Assembly (NCBI GenBank): GCA_000611775.1 | Contig: KK106983.1 | Coordinates: 1,080,575 to 1,144,574, forward strand | Reading direction: 5' to 3' | Length of the DNA: 64,000 bases | DNA from: Umbilicaria muhlenbergii | Taxonomy: Eukaryota > Ascomycota > Lecanoromycetes > Umbilicariales > Umbilicariaceae | Shown: piece by piece, positions 11,377 through 22,763 of the stretch | Numbering within the stretch: position 1 is the stretch's first letter | Layout: every line of letters starts with the position of its first letter | The notes under the pieces: model-generated | Databases searched by the model: none | What the model was told of the DNA's origin: nothing | Seen by the model: only the letters and a program-made list of their open reading frames with translations | Made by a program: the position numbers and the translations under genes

Positions 11377-13165
11377 ATGTTTCTATCCGTACTCCTCGTC
11401 CGCTTCCTGTTTCCATGCCTTGTGATTGTCAACGAGGCCACGGCCATGGCGGTGCAGACCAGGGCCACTAGGCTATATGATTGCGTTCAGAAGGCTCTGA
11501 TTGGCAACAATACAGCGAGCAGAATCGTGGGCCCTTCGGACAACACGTGGACCAATGCGAGATCTACCGATATTGAGTAAGTTGCTGGTCATTCATTGGA
11601 GGTAGGAACAGTACTGAAAGTTCTTTGCAGGCACAACGAGTTTCCTGTCTTGATTGCATACGCCACTCAGGTGGCAGAGGTCACCCCATTGGTACTCTGT
11701 GCTCAAGAAAATGGGATCAAGGCAATGCCTCGTAGCGGTGGTCACAAGTGAGGAGCACTCTCCAACCACAACTATGTTCTGCCTAGTGCTAACACACCGC
11801 AGCTTCGAATCTTGGTCAAGCTTAAACGGTACTCTGGTTATTGACCTTGGCCATGTCAATAGTGTTACAGTCTCAGCGGATCGCAGTTCCGCCGTGGTTG
11901 GCCCTGGCGCTCGATTGGGAACTCTTTATACAAAACTTAGCCAACACGACCGCACTTTCATCGGGGGGATCTGTCCCACAGTTGCGATTGGAGGCTACCT
12001 TGGTGTTGGTGGTTATAGCCAGCAAATGCGAGCCATGGGAATGGCCGTTGACCAAGTCCTCTCGGCTCAAGTTGTTCTCGCAAACGGCACCACTGTCACA
12101 GCTAGTCAGAACATCAACCCGGATTTGTTCTTTGCCATTCGGGGTGGCGGAATGTACGGAATCATTGTAGAAATCACCCTGAAGATCGTCAAGCTACCAA
12201 GATCAGCAAACTTCGTCATCGATTTTCCCGGCCATGCTACACGGTTTCAATCCGCGAAGACATGGATGCACTGGGCGCCGACTACCCCTCCGGTATTCAA
12301 TGGCCAAATTAACGTGTACAACAACCGAACACAGGTCACGGGCTGGTGTCTTGGCTGCACCCAAGATTATCTCCAGGACTTATTCGACAAGTCAGGCCTC
12401 CTCCAAATCCCCGGTGTACAGCCACATATATCGGGAAATTGCAGTACGGATAATTCCCGCCTGTGGGCAGAGAATCACGTGACCACTTGCTTGCCGGACG
12501 ATGAGGTGGGACCCATCTTCGCCAGCGCCTACAACGTTATCCCAGACCCATTCACACCGGTTCCAGGCTATCCAAACTTCCAATTCGATGAGGTGCCTGC
12601 CGATCCCAACTACCCCCCAGCAGAGCTTTGGTCACGGTTTGATATGTGGGACAAGGACTATTTCGAGCGAAAAAGCCGCCCCCTTACCGATGAAGAACTC
12701 CGATATATTATTGATAAATCGGGGAAGACACCGGACAGCGCAAATTTCTGGCTAGAATGGACCTTGTTCGACGTTTCCGTCCCGCCACCTACCACCAGTG
12801 CCTATGCTTGGCAAAGTGAGGCTCTTAGCCTCTTGCGGTTCGAGATCGCAAAATCCTACCCTCAGAGCGAGGATTTCATCGACGACCTGGACAAGTTTCT
12901 GAATCCCCGGATTGGGTATGTTGATTCATACTGTTCTTCCAGGTCGCGGTGATTCCGACAGGGCATAGCTGACATGTGAGTGACCTATAGGGGTGCGTCT
13001 TACTCCGGATACATCGATTCGACAATTAGCTCAAATCCGTGGACCACCTACTGGGGCTCTAACGTTTGTAAATTGGTGGAGGTCAAGAAAGCTTATGATC
13101 CTTGGGATTTCTTTTCGGACCCTTTCACGATCAGAGCTCAAGGCGTTCCAGGTGTCACATGTTAG
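11377..13165 (+). CDS. Secreted BBE-like FAD-linked oxidase
   Basis: Exons are 11377-11576, 11631-11747, 11803-12915 and 12991-13165 (introns 54, 55, 75 bp; all GT-AG and phase-consistent), giving 534 residues. The N-terminus is hydrophobic (FLSVLLVRFLFPCLVIV) and ends near Ala, a likely signal peptide. The FAD domain shows PRSGGHN (His for the 8-alpha bond, made by joining exons 2 and 3), GTLVIDLGHV, GPGARLGTLY and GGICPTVAIGGYLGVGG (Cys for the 6-S bond), so the flavin is probably bound twice. FFAIRGGGMYGIIVEITLK follows. The last exon has the BBE signature TTYWGSNVCKLVEVKKAYDP. Such enzymes oxidise sugars, alcohols or cluster intermediates outside the cytosol. It lies 2.6 kb from the PKS-side genes, so cluster membership is uncertain. 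The transposon island starts 239 bp downstream. Confidence 0.87.
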
Positions 13166-13403
13166 CCCACCTACTCAAGGGTTACTCACTCTCCACTCTG
13201 GTTCGACATCAACAATAGACGTTAGAGCTGCAAGGACTTAACATGCGTCGTTGCACTGGTTCGTCACCGTATTCGGCATACATTGGTTTCTCTGTTTCTG
13301 GCGAGGTGTTGTTCAAGTTAAGGTATAGAATTATATGCAGGATCCCCCGAACATGCATGAATCTTTCATGCATCGAAGCCACCCCTGCTGCAAATCCACG
13401 TTA

Positions 13404-13511
13404 ATCGTGCCCAGGGGATTCTTCGCCAAAAAAAATCGATTTTTTTGCGAAACACTAAAGCCTACGCCTTTAGTGCCTAACACCTCAACGTCGCTAACGC
13501 CTCAACGTCGT
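13404..13511 (+). repeat. Left terminal inverted repeat of the Fot1-like element
   Basis: 108 bp starting ATCGTGCCCAGGGG, perfectly matching the reverse complement of the right end. It contains a palindromic core (eight A, TCG, A, seven T) and a CGTAGGC-type inner palindrome. The transposase stop codon (13494) lies inside it. Confidence 0.95.
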
Positions 13512-14399
13512 GAGGCCTGCCCTTTCTACGACTTGTAAATGAATAGAACGCCACACAATTTGCTCCTCCTTTAGAGACTTCTTATAAGCCTTAAATACCA
13601 CTCGAAGTTCCTTCCCAATTGCCTTCCAAGCCTTAATCCACTTTTTCTCAAGAGCTTCCTGCTCTTGTAGGACCTTATTTTCTGCCTTAGCCAAGACCCT
13701 CCTTGCCTTTATCACCTCATCCTGCTCTCATGTGACTGTCTTTGCCCTAACCTCTTTCACACTTATGACTTCACTCTTTTGAGCCACCCTTCCACTCAAT
13801 TTCTTCCTTGTAGCCTTAACATTCGCCTCCTCTCATATGACTAGAAGATCTCGCTCTGATAACTGAAGTGTGTGGACAGAAGTGATAGAACCCTTTATGA
13901 ATTGATTCACCTGAATTTGCAGTCATTCATTGGCCAAAGGAAGCTTCTTAAGTGTCTTTGAAAGCTCTTCTCCATGTTGTATAAGCTCCCTTGTTGTGGA
14001 AGGAGTTTGGGCGAAAATCTCAGGAGGGGGGGGGGGGGGTGTAACCAGCTGATCCATGGGTTGAGTAGCCTGGAATTTGGAGATAACAACCTGAGGATTG
14101 AAAGGAATAAGATCAGTATTTCTTCAAGCTGATAGAATGTTTGCTCTGGTAAAAGCCTTTGCCCGTATGGCTTGAAAACAAGCCAAAAAGTCAAGTTTAT
14201 CAAAATCCACATTTCCTGCCCTAACCGCCGCATCTATGGCCTCCGCATGGTAGTGTTTGAATGGCTGGAAAAGTCCCACATCTAGAGGTTGTGTGAGGTG
14301 TGTAGAGTGAGCTGAAAGCTTGAATAAGACAATCTTATTCAGCCTGGCGTATTCCCAGAATTCAAACGTCATATGAGAGCCAAATCCATTCAGTATAAG
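13494..14399 (-). pseudogene. Fot1/pogo transposase, C-terminal part
   Basis: Continues the transposase after removal of the insert. It opens with ILNGFGSHMTFEFWEY, where the second catalytic Asp (normally LDGHGSH) reads Asn. It continues with THLTQPLDVGLFQPFKHYH, which holds the third acidic residue. A basic, Lys-rich C-terminal region follows, ending at 13494 inside the inverted repeat. A 14-base poly-C run on the coding strand (14026-14039) encodes a proline stretch and keeps the frame. A few TGA stops are present. Two of three catalytic acids are lost here, so the copy is dead even without the insertion. Confidence 0.85.
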
Positions 14400-14606
14400 T
14401 GTTACAGCTAGCTATTTCACTTCATAAGCAGGCCTAGAACCGTTGCAAGAGGTGAGCTATTTGAACCTAGAAAAGTACAAAGAAGGAAGCAGTCTTGTGG
14501 GTGCAGCCATGACATAAATGTCAGGGTGCCAAGACACACTAGTCTCAATTTAATTTAACATCAGGTAGTTCAATATCCATCAGTGTCAGTTGATCATGTC
14601 ATAACA
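14400..14606 (-). repeat. LTR A1 (element I, 3' LTR)
   Basis: 207 bp, TGTTACAGCTAG... to ...TCATAACA. It keeps visibly more C and G than the other three family A LTRs. It is preceded by ATAAG. Confidence 0.9.
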
Positions 14607-14838
14607 TCACCCCCCTTCAGACAGGAGGACTGTCCTCAGTTCTCATCTTAAGCTTTTCATCTTGACTGCCTCTTGAATCCTTTATTGACTGTCATGTTGT
14701 TTTCATTCATCAGGTTCAGCTCTTCACCTGACTTGTAAGCATTTAATCAAACTTGTAGCCTCCTCAGTGGCCCTGCTCTGTTCAGATAAGCGTCATGGTA
14801 GTTCTTTACCTTTTGAGGTGACCCTATAAAGTCAACAG

Positions 14839-15043
14839 TGTTACAGTTAACTATTTCACTTCATAAGCAGGCCTAGAACTGTTGCAAGAGGTGAGTTATT
14901 TGAACTTAAAAGTACAAAGAAGGAAGCAGTCTTGTGAGTGAAGTCATGACATAAATGTCAGAGTGCCAAGACACACTAGTCTCAATTTAATTTAATGTCA
15001 GGTAGTTCAATATCTGTCTGTGTCAGTTGATCATATCATAACA
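14839..15043 (-). repeat. LTR A2 (element II, 3' LTR)
   Basis: 205 bp, TGTTACAG... to ...CATAACA, preceded by AACAG. More C-to-T changed than A1. Confidence 0.9.
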
Positions 15044-15345
15044 TTATTCTTCTTCAGACAGGAGAACTGTCCTCAGTTTTCATCTTAAGTCTTTCATCTT
15101 AACTGCCTCTTGAATCCTCTATTGACTGTCATGTTGTCTTCATTCATCAGGTTCAGCTCTTCACCTGACTTGTAAGCATTTAATTAAACTTGTAACCTCT
15201 TCAGTGGCTCTGCTTTATTTGAATAAGTGTTATGATAATCCTTTACCTTTTGAGGTGACTCTATAAAGTCAACAGTGTCATATCATTCTGAGTCTGAATC
15301 ATATCCCTCTCAAGTCACTTGATATTGCAGGATGTTGTTGCAGAT

Positions 15346-16776
15346 TCAGCTTGTTAAAATTTTTTTCACTGTGTACTCAAGCTGATCATTAACTTCAGTC
15401 AGCAGCTTCAGGTCCTGAATTTGATCTGACATTAAGTTATTCATCACTTTCCTTAAATGATCAGCATGAAAGATGTTGTTCATCTTCATGTGTTCAAGTA
15501 GCTTCAGAACATAGAAGTGATCTTTCATGCTGAGAATTCAATAAAGGCCTGCCGCTTGATGATTCAACTTTAAGTTAAATCTTTCAGTGGTTCAACTCTT
15601 TCAAGTAACATAGACTCAGTCTTTAATGAAGAAGTTCAATTTCCTTCAATGCTTATTTGCTTGATCTGTCATTTTATTTTAAGTCTGTTTCAGGTTTTCT
15701 TTTGCTCATTTAATCATGTCATGAGCTCTGATAATGAAGGTCTGAGCTTCTTCTCTTGTCAATTACTTCCTTACAGTGTTCAAGGATTGCATTCACCTTT
15801 TTCAATGAAAATGTAGATGAGGGGTCTGTCTCAGCTTCAACTCATAAGGTGACATGCCTGTGAACTCATGAATAAGAATCACTTAAATGAAATTCATTAT
15901 TAATAAAAGGTCTGATCAGTTGTCCTGAAAGTGATTCATGAAGAGGTAAAGCTGTTGATTAATGTACTGATTCAGTACCTCAGTGCTTTCATTCATTTAT
16001 GAGTGATATGCTGTTGAAAGCTTTTGCTTTACCCTCACAAGCTTGCAGAGTTCATTCATGAATGCTGAGATGAACTGAGGCCCTCAGTCTGATGTTGTTG
16101 TCTCAGGTGTTTCATAGATTCTTCAGATGTACTTATAATATAATTATGCAACTTGAGTTGCTGTAACTGTCTTCTAACATGACAGTGAGAAGGCTCTTTT
16201 TTCAAAGTGATCAATAATGACAAATATGTTGTCAAAGCCTTTCTTGTCTCATGAGAAGAATTTAAAGTTAAATGAGACATGCTGTCAACACTTATCTTTA
16301 ATTAATAAAGGATGAAGTAGACCTGAGGTCTTGTCTCAGAGTACATGTGTTCAACAGCATGTTCAGCAGTTCAAAATAAAAACTGAACAGTCATTTAACA
16401 GACTTGATCAGTAATACTGAACTGACAACAGCTTTGCTGTCTTAATCTTGCTTGAGTGCATCATCACTGATGTTGAATGAACTTCATTAATCAAATGAGT
16501 CTGCAAAGTGTCAACATTCAGCATCATGAGCTTCTTAAATCATGTAAAAAGATTATCTTAAAGCTTTCAACTTCATTTCTTCTTTCTTGTCATCTGATGA
16601 TACTGATTCAGTGATTCATGAAAGTGATTGACTTGCAGAATCTGATTCATCAGCTGATAAGAATTTTTCATCTGTTCAATCTCATTCAGTGAATCACTTT
16701 CAACATTCATTGAACCATCAAATATTGAAAATATTATGCAATTAGAATTCAGAAACAGCTGTGTTCATGCAGTGAT
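15346..16776 (-). pseudogene. Integrase remnant of element II
   Basis: Minus-strand continuation of element II beyond element III. The integrase core is recognisable at about 16,290-15,900 (TSDRGPQFISAF-type motif and the YHSQTDG region). The C-terminal domain forms an open 60-codon frame at 15528-15346 (FYVLKLLEHMKMNNIFHADH), typical of gypsy integrases. Stops and base changes are throughout. Confidence 0.75.
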
Positions 16777-17096
16777 TATCAAAGCCATCATATAATAGTA
16801 TGAAATTAAGATCATCATATAATAATATGACAGTACAACACTAGTACAACACTAGTACAACATTATAGTATGACACTATAATATGACATTATATAAATAT
16901 GATGACTCAGCGCCTAGCGCCTTGACATTAAGTAAAACTCTTCACAAGGAGGTTCAGAAACCTGCTTTCTCAGTGATCAGTTTTGCCACTGAATAGAAGA
17001 CATATAATCATTGCATTAACCTCATCATGATTATATTGCCTACAACACCCTGTTCAAACATCACTATGATGATCATCATACACTCACTCTTTTACA
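16777..17096 (+). repeat. LTR B1 (element III, 5' LTR)
   Basis: 320 bp ending TTTTACA. It contains a TATA-like ATTATATAAATA followed by TGACTCA and AGCGCCTAGCGCC (about 16,890-16,922). This block is preserved in all four family B LTRs. Confidence 0.9.
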
Positions 17097-17147
17097 TACT
17101 GATCACTCAGTACCTTCAGATGAACAGTCACATCAGAAGCATAAAAC

Positions 17148-20100
17148 ATGATGACATCAACACTTCAATCTCATCAGGTCAGTGAAACAGTCAATAATCA
17201 AGCTGAGACAAGCCCTTCAATTAGCAGGTTTACATTATCAGTCATTAATACCTCTACTTCTGACATCATTGATGATGATGAATATATCACTGCAGGCAAC
17301 TTCAATGACATCATTGAAGATTTTAAGGCAGTCACTGCTCATAATCAGAAGGTCATCAAGCGTCAGTGATTATAATTACAATGCATATGATAAGAAATTA
17401 AGTTTAAGAACAATAAAAGGAAGCTTTAAAAGTTTAATCAACATCTGCAAGAAGATCCTTCAACTATGATTATAATAAACTCAGAGAACAATGCAGATTC
17501 ATCACACAGATTATAATGTTGAGTTATGACAGACATCACACCTTCCTCTTTTCAATATCTTATAAAGTCATGAGAGCCTCACCTTTATGCAGGAGGTGTC
17601 AAAGTCATGAGATAAAAACTTCAAAAATATCTAAATGAAATCAATCAGAATCAGGAGCTGATGTCAGAGTAATTCTTTATTAAATGAGATTTCATCATCT
17701 GAGCAGGCACCTACCTTGAGAAAATAATCATGAGTGATTAATGAAAGCAAATGAAGCAGCATGATCACACTTAAGTCATTTACAACAACTTTTTAAAGAT
17801 TTTAAAGAAGAACTTATCCTCTGATGAAGACATGAATGAATGAAATATCATCACTTTCAATGTAGCTGAACTTTATAATCATGATATAATTATCTTCTGA
17901 TACAACAGATTATTAGAACTTTACTGCTTTCTTTCAGCTTCACACAAGAAAATCAGTGAAATGCTCATTCAAGATCACTGATGATCAAGACTTCCTCATC
18001 ATGTTCTGACTGAATTATGATGTTGAGATCTGATGCAGATTGCAAGATAATCAGTGCAGGAAATTTCAGTACATCTTAATGTCATCATTAATCATGAACT
18101 GTTCTGAAGCTGTTCAGACACTAAAAAGGATCATTAAAACAAGATTGATGACATAAATAAAAGTATGACACTGACATCATACTATGACAGAAAAGAATCT
18201 TTCACTGAACAATAAACCTTTCACCCTCAACAATTCAATCATGAAAGAGGAAACAATTCATGAGGTTTTTATCAAGAAAGTAATCATGATCAAAGCTGAA
18301 ATTTAAATCACATATCAGTTGTGAAGAAAGTGATCATGACAACAACACAGATATTCACAGGACCCTCATGCTGACAAGAAGACTTTATTCTCAAGAATGA
18401 AGTAAATGCATGAAAAGCAGCAGGCCTCTGTATCAAGTGTGAAGTCATTAATCATTGAATAAATGAATGTATGATGAGATGATCAACAGCAGTCACTACT
18501 GTGATTAATGTGAATAAATGACTTGCAGTCAACCTTCAGCTCATCTTTTTACTTATCATTGATGATATCTCACATCTGATATCAGAGCAGTTAAAGGTGA
18601 ACTATCATATGACAAGAGATGATCTGAAGAAAAAATACTCATATATTATTGATAATGACAGTCAAGGCAATATTATCACATGATATGTTGTTAATGAACT
18701 GTCTTTACAAACTGAACCCTATGAAGCTCAAGTCAATGCATGAGGCAATATGATTGACTTGTCAGAATCCATCATATTGATTATTACAGCATATGACATC
18801 AACAATTAACTTTACTGTTATAACAGCTGCTTTCTTATCACACAAGACAACACATCAGCTTCTTTCATCCTCAGGTTATCATTTCTAGTCAATGCAAACC
18901 TGAATCATGAATATGACACGAGGAAATTCCTATGAAAAAAGGTGAGGCATATCACAGCACACTGAGTATTCACTGTCAGTGAGAAGAAGGTGTTGAAGAA
19001 TGTTCTACATATGAACAACCTTTTCATTACAGAACACTTCATAGGACTGTCAGATTTAATGATTAATATGAAAAAATATACCCTTCAGATGAACTCATTA
19101 CAGTATGACAGAAGTAATAATGTGTATGACACATTACCTCCTGAATATCATGACTTCACAGACATATTTCAGGCAGCTGAGAAGCAGTCTTTGCTTGAGA
19201 GAGATTCACATGATCATGTCATTGACTTAAAATCAAGACAGCAACCTTCATTCAGAAAGTTATACTTGATGTCCTCAGTTGAACTCAATGTACTGAAGGT
19301 ATATCTAAATGATATCATGAAGGCAGGCATAATCTGTAAATTAATATCATCTGCAGCTTCACCTGTTATGTTTGTATCAAAATCAGACAGCAGCCTATGA
19401 TTAATCATTGATTATAAGCACTTGAATGATATTACTATTAAGAATCATTACTCATTATCACTTATATCAGACATGTTGAATCATCTTCAAGAAGCTAAGA
19501 AGTTCACTAAGCTGAACTGCAAGAATGCATATAATTGAATATAAATTAAGAGTGAAGATGAGTGAAAAACAATGTTCTGAACATGATTCAGACTGTTTAA
19601 ATATCTTGTCATGTCTTTCAGTCTCATGAATGCTCCTGCTATGTTTCAAGCTTTCATTGATAAAGTGCTTGATGAGTTTTTAAACATCACATGCATGATT
19701 TACTTGAATGATATCTTGATCTTTAGCAAAGATGAGTTTAAGCATGAAGAGCATGTATGACAAGTACTAAATGCACTATGACATCATGATCTTCATCTTA
19801 AAATCAGTAAGTGCTCATTCAATGCAATGAAAGTGAACTTCCTAGGATTCAAGGTCAACATGAAAGACATATACATGAATTTAAAGAGGATTCAAGCTGT
19901 TAAAGAATGACTGCCTCTGAAGAACATTCATGAATTGCAGATCTTTTTAAGCTTCATCAACTTCTTCTGAAGGTTTATAAGAGATTATTCATGAATTACA
20001 GCATCACTGTTAAACCTTCTGAAAACAGGAAGAAATAAAAAGAAGATTAAGATTATATTAAGTTTTCTTTCAACTCATCAAACTGCTCCTCATCAAGACA

Positions 20101-20587
20101 TTGAAGGAAAGCAGAGCAGCTCAATCTCATTGCAGAGGTTTAACACAAATTATTCAGCATGCAGCTCACAAGTCAGAGGAAAGTTATAATAAGAAAACAT
20201 CATATCTGCCTCTTTTTCACTTTCAGAAGCTGCATTGAAAGTGTTTAAGACTTTGAAGGAGATCTTCATGAGTGCTTCATTATTACACTACTTCAATGAA
20301 AACAAACTCATGAGGGTTGAAACAGACGCCTCTGAATTCACAATTAATGAAATCTTGATGCAACACTTCAAGATTGATGATCAATTGCACTGATTATCAG
20401 TTACTTACTACAGCAAGAAGCTGCTAAATACTGAGACTTAATATAATACAGATGAGCAAGAGCTTCTTGTCATCATGAAAATCATGCATCATTGACAGCA
20501 TTACTGTTGAGGCGCTAAGCACCTGATCATCATATTGACTGATCATGTAAACCTTGTTTAATTTATGACTACCTTAAACCTCACATG
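17148..20587 (+). pseudogene. gag, protease, RT and RNase H remnants of element III
   Basis: Gag starts at the ATG at 17148 (MMTSTLQSHQVSETVNNQAE), opposite in strand but matching the gag start of element IV at 28554. A CCHC zinc knuckle (CIKCEVINH...INEC, CX2CX4HX4C) lies at 18429-18470. RT covers about 19,100-19,990: LPPEYHDFTDIF, a 136-codon open stretch at 18990-19400, FRLFKYLVMSF, and the catalytic loop reading IYLNDILIF where YxDD is expected. RNase H starts near 20,220 (VETDASEF). Stops are mostly TGA at expected Trp or Arg sites. It is cut by element IV at 20583-20587. Confidence 0.85.
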
Positions 20588-20869
20588 TGTAAGAGGCGGG
20601 GTGTATGACAGAGCATCATAGCAGTGTTTAAACAGAGTGTCATAGACAAAAGTCATGATAAGGTTAATGCAGTGATTATACATCTTCTATTCAGTGACAA
20701 AACTGATCACTGAGGAAGCAGGTTTCTGAATCTCCTTGCAAAGAATTTTCACTTGATGTCAAGGCGCTAGGCGCTGAGTCATCATATCTATATAATGTCA
20801 TATTATAGTGTTGTACTATAATGTTGTATTAGTGTTGTACTGTTGTACTATTATATGATGGCCCTGACA
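20588..20869 (-). repeat. LTR B2 (element IV, 3' LTR)
   Basis: 282 bp, preceded by ACATG. Contains GGCGCTAGGCGCTGAGTCA (20762-20780), the reverse of the block in B1. Confidence 0.92.
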
Positions 20870-21362
20870 TAGCATTCCCCTTCTCATGACGTCATCCCTG
20901 GTGCCAATTGACTCTGAATTCATCATCATAGACATCACCATGATGGCCTGATAAATGATTGATCATGTAGGGTGAGGGTGTGAAACTGCACTAAAGTAAG
21001 GCTGATCACATGCCTCACTTAATTGTTATGATATCACGCCTGGCAGTAAGTTCCTTCTAACATAAACATTGAAATCAAAATGTTTACTGTAGATTTAAAA
21101 CACCCTTCCCTTGTGTTTCTTCTTCATCATCTTTCTTATGACATGTTGTTGTACTTCTCACAACTTTTTCACAGCTCATTGAGTGACCTGATGACTTCAT
21201 GACGTCATCCTCATTGCAGAGGTGTTCACCTCATGAAGGAAGCATCATGAAGCTTGCAGCTCACAGCTCAACATTCTTGCAGTGTCATACTTCCTGTCAT
21301 ACATGTATGAATGCTAACATGGTATATAGGCAATCAATACTCAAACTCTCAAACTCACAGCT

Positions 21363-21890
21363 GTGAACAACAGTGAAGACCTGCCTCCATCAGGGAAGCC
21401 TGTTGATCTCTGAGCTCAGTGTGATGAGGAGGGCTCTGAGTCAGAGTCAGTGAGTGAAACTGTGATGATTGACACCTCCAGAAAGAGACGGGGAAACAGA
21501 GTGATAAAACTGACTGTTCAGCACCTGAAGAGGGTTAAATGTCTACCTTTGAGTGACATCTTCAGCAGTGATTCCTGCTCTGTGTGATGTCATGATGATA
21601 CCTTGCTGCCGGCTCACGTGCAGCAGGCTCATCATCATGAGCGTGTGATTTAAGAGAACCTCAGTCACATGTTGTCAGGTACTGCTCACTGTGACTCTTA
21701 TATAAGAGCTGAAGTTGATCACTGCTTTGTGTCAGACAGAGGAGCCTGCACATGTTGCATATCTCTCTGCAACTCTCATGAGCAATGCATGACAGAGCCT
21801 CTGATCATCACTGCTCTTAACTCTGAGAGCTCTGATGTTGTTGTCCTGACGCATGTTTATGATGATCAGAGGAATGATGACACATCATAA
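21363..21890 (+). pseudogene. Antisense reading frame of family B element (copy in IV)
   Basis: 528 bp, same length and phase as the element III copy. The start codon site reads GTG here (ATG in III) and the stop is TAA at 21890. A TATATAGG box sits near 21,325, about 38 bp upstream. The N-terminal part is acidic and Ser-rich (EEGSESESVSETVMI) and is followed by a basic patch (SRKRRGNRVIKL). The C-terminal part is an open 73-codon stretch (21669-21890) with Cys at CTCCISLCN and CMTEP. Three stops remain: two TGA and one TAA. If the TAA shared by both copies is original, the gene may be two shorter frames or contain an intron. No known family recognised. Confidence 0.55.
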
Positions 21891-22601
21891 GTCTGCCTTC
21901 CTCAACCCTCTTTTGTTTTGTTTAGTATGACAAAGTGTCATACTTTTGTCATACTTTATGTCATACTTTTGCATTGCTAATTAGTCATAGCATTCAATGA
22001 CTGATCATCAGATCCTCATGCTGTCACCTTTTATTAATCATTATCAGCACTCTTCACGCCCCCTGCAGCTGCTCCTCAACATGAGTCTCACAGCATTCAT
22101 AATGAGATGATTAATGTTAATTCAGTAGTTCTGAGGAGCTCATTCAGGCTCTTGCTGTCTTGCTGAAAAGCACTGCTCATGCTCTCTGCATCCTCAATGC
22201 TCATTAATCTCATCATCATCAAGAGTATATCAAACTCTGTGAGCAGCATCATGTTGAGGAGATGAGGTTGAAGGCTTCATCAAACAGTGAAGAAGGATTT
22301 AAGATGATGAAAGACAAGTAGATAAATAAAAGTGACTTGATGCAGCACTGATGAGGGGTTGAGTGCAAGGTGTTGATCTCAAGTTCATTTTGATCTTCAG
22401 ACCTGAAATGAAATGCTTCTGCACTTGAGTGTTCTCTGATTCTCTGCAATGTGACACATCTGTTATAATGTAGTTCATGCAGTAATCTTATTACAGATCC
22501 TGTTGTAGCATCATAATGTTGTAGCCTCTGTCATACTTGTCATAAGGCACAGGCTTCATCATAGAAGATCAGGTTAACAAAGCTGACAAAGTTTTCAGTT
22601 T

Positions 22602-22763
22602 TTAAGGCTCATGGCTTTTGTGACAGCTTCTCAATCAATCTTGAAGAGTCACATCTTAAGGCTCATGACTTTTGCAACAGCTTTTCAATCAATCTTGAAG
22701 GGTCACATCTTAAGGCTCATGACTTTTGTGACAGCTTCTCAATTAATCTTGAAAAGTCACATC
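22602..22763 (-). repeat. Three-copy 54-bp tandem repeat (element IV)
   Basis: Units start at 22602, 22656 and 22710 (TTAAGGCTCATG...). They are the reverse complement of the repeat at 31261-31420. Three copies in both elements means the array predates their split. Confidence 0.85.

Noticed and set aside
11593-11859. Minus frame across the secreted oxidase introns
   Set aside because: Opposite-strand shadow; the plus-strand exons are supported by family motifs.
22602-22763. CRISPR-like array
   Set aside because: Three contiguous 54-bp units without spacers, in a eukaryotic retrotransposon; it is a tandem repeat.
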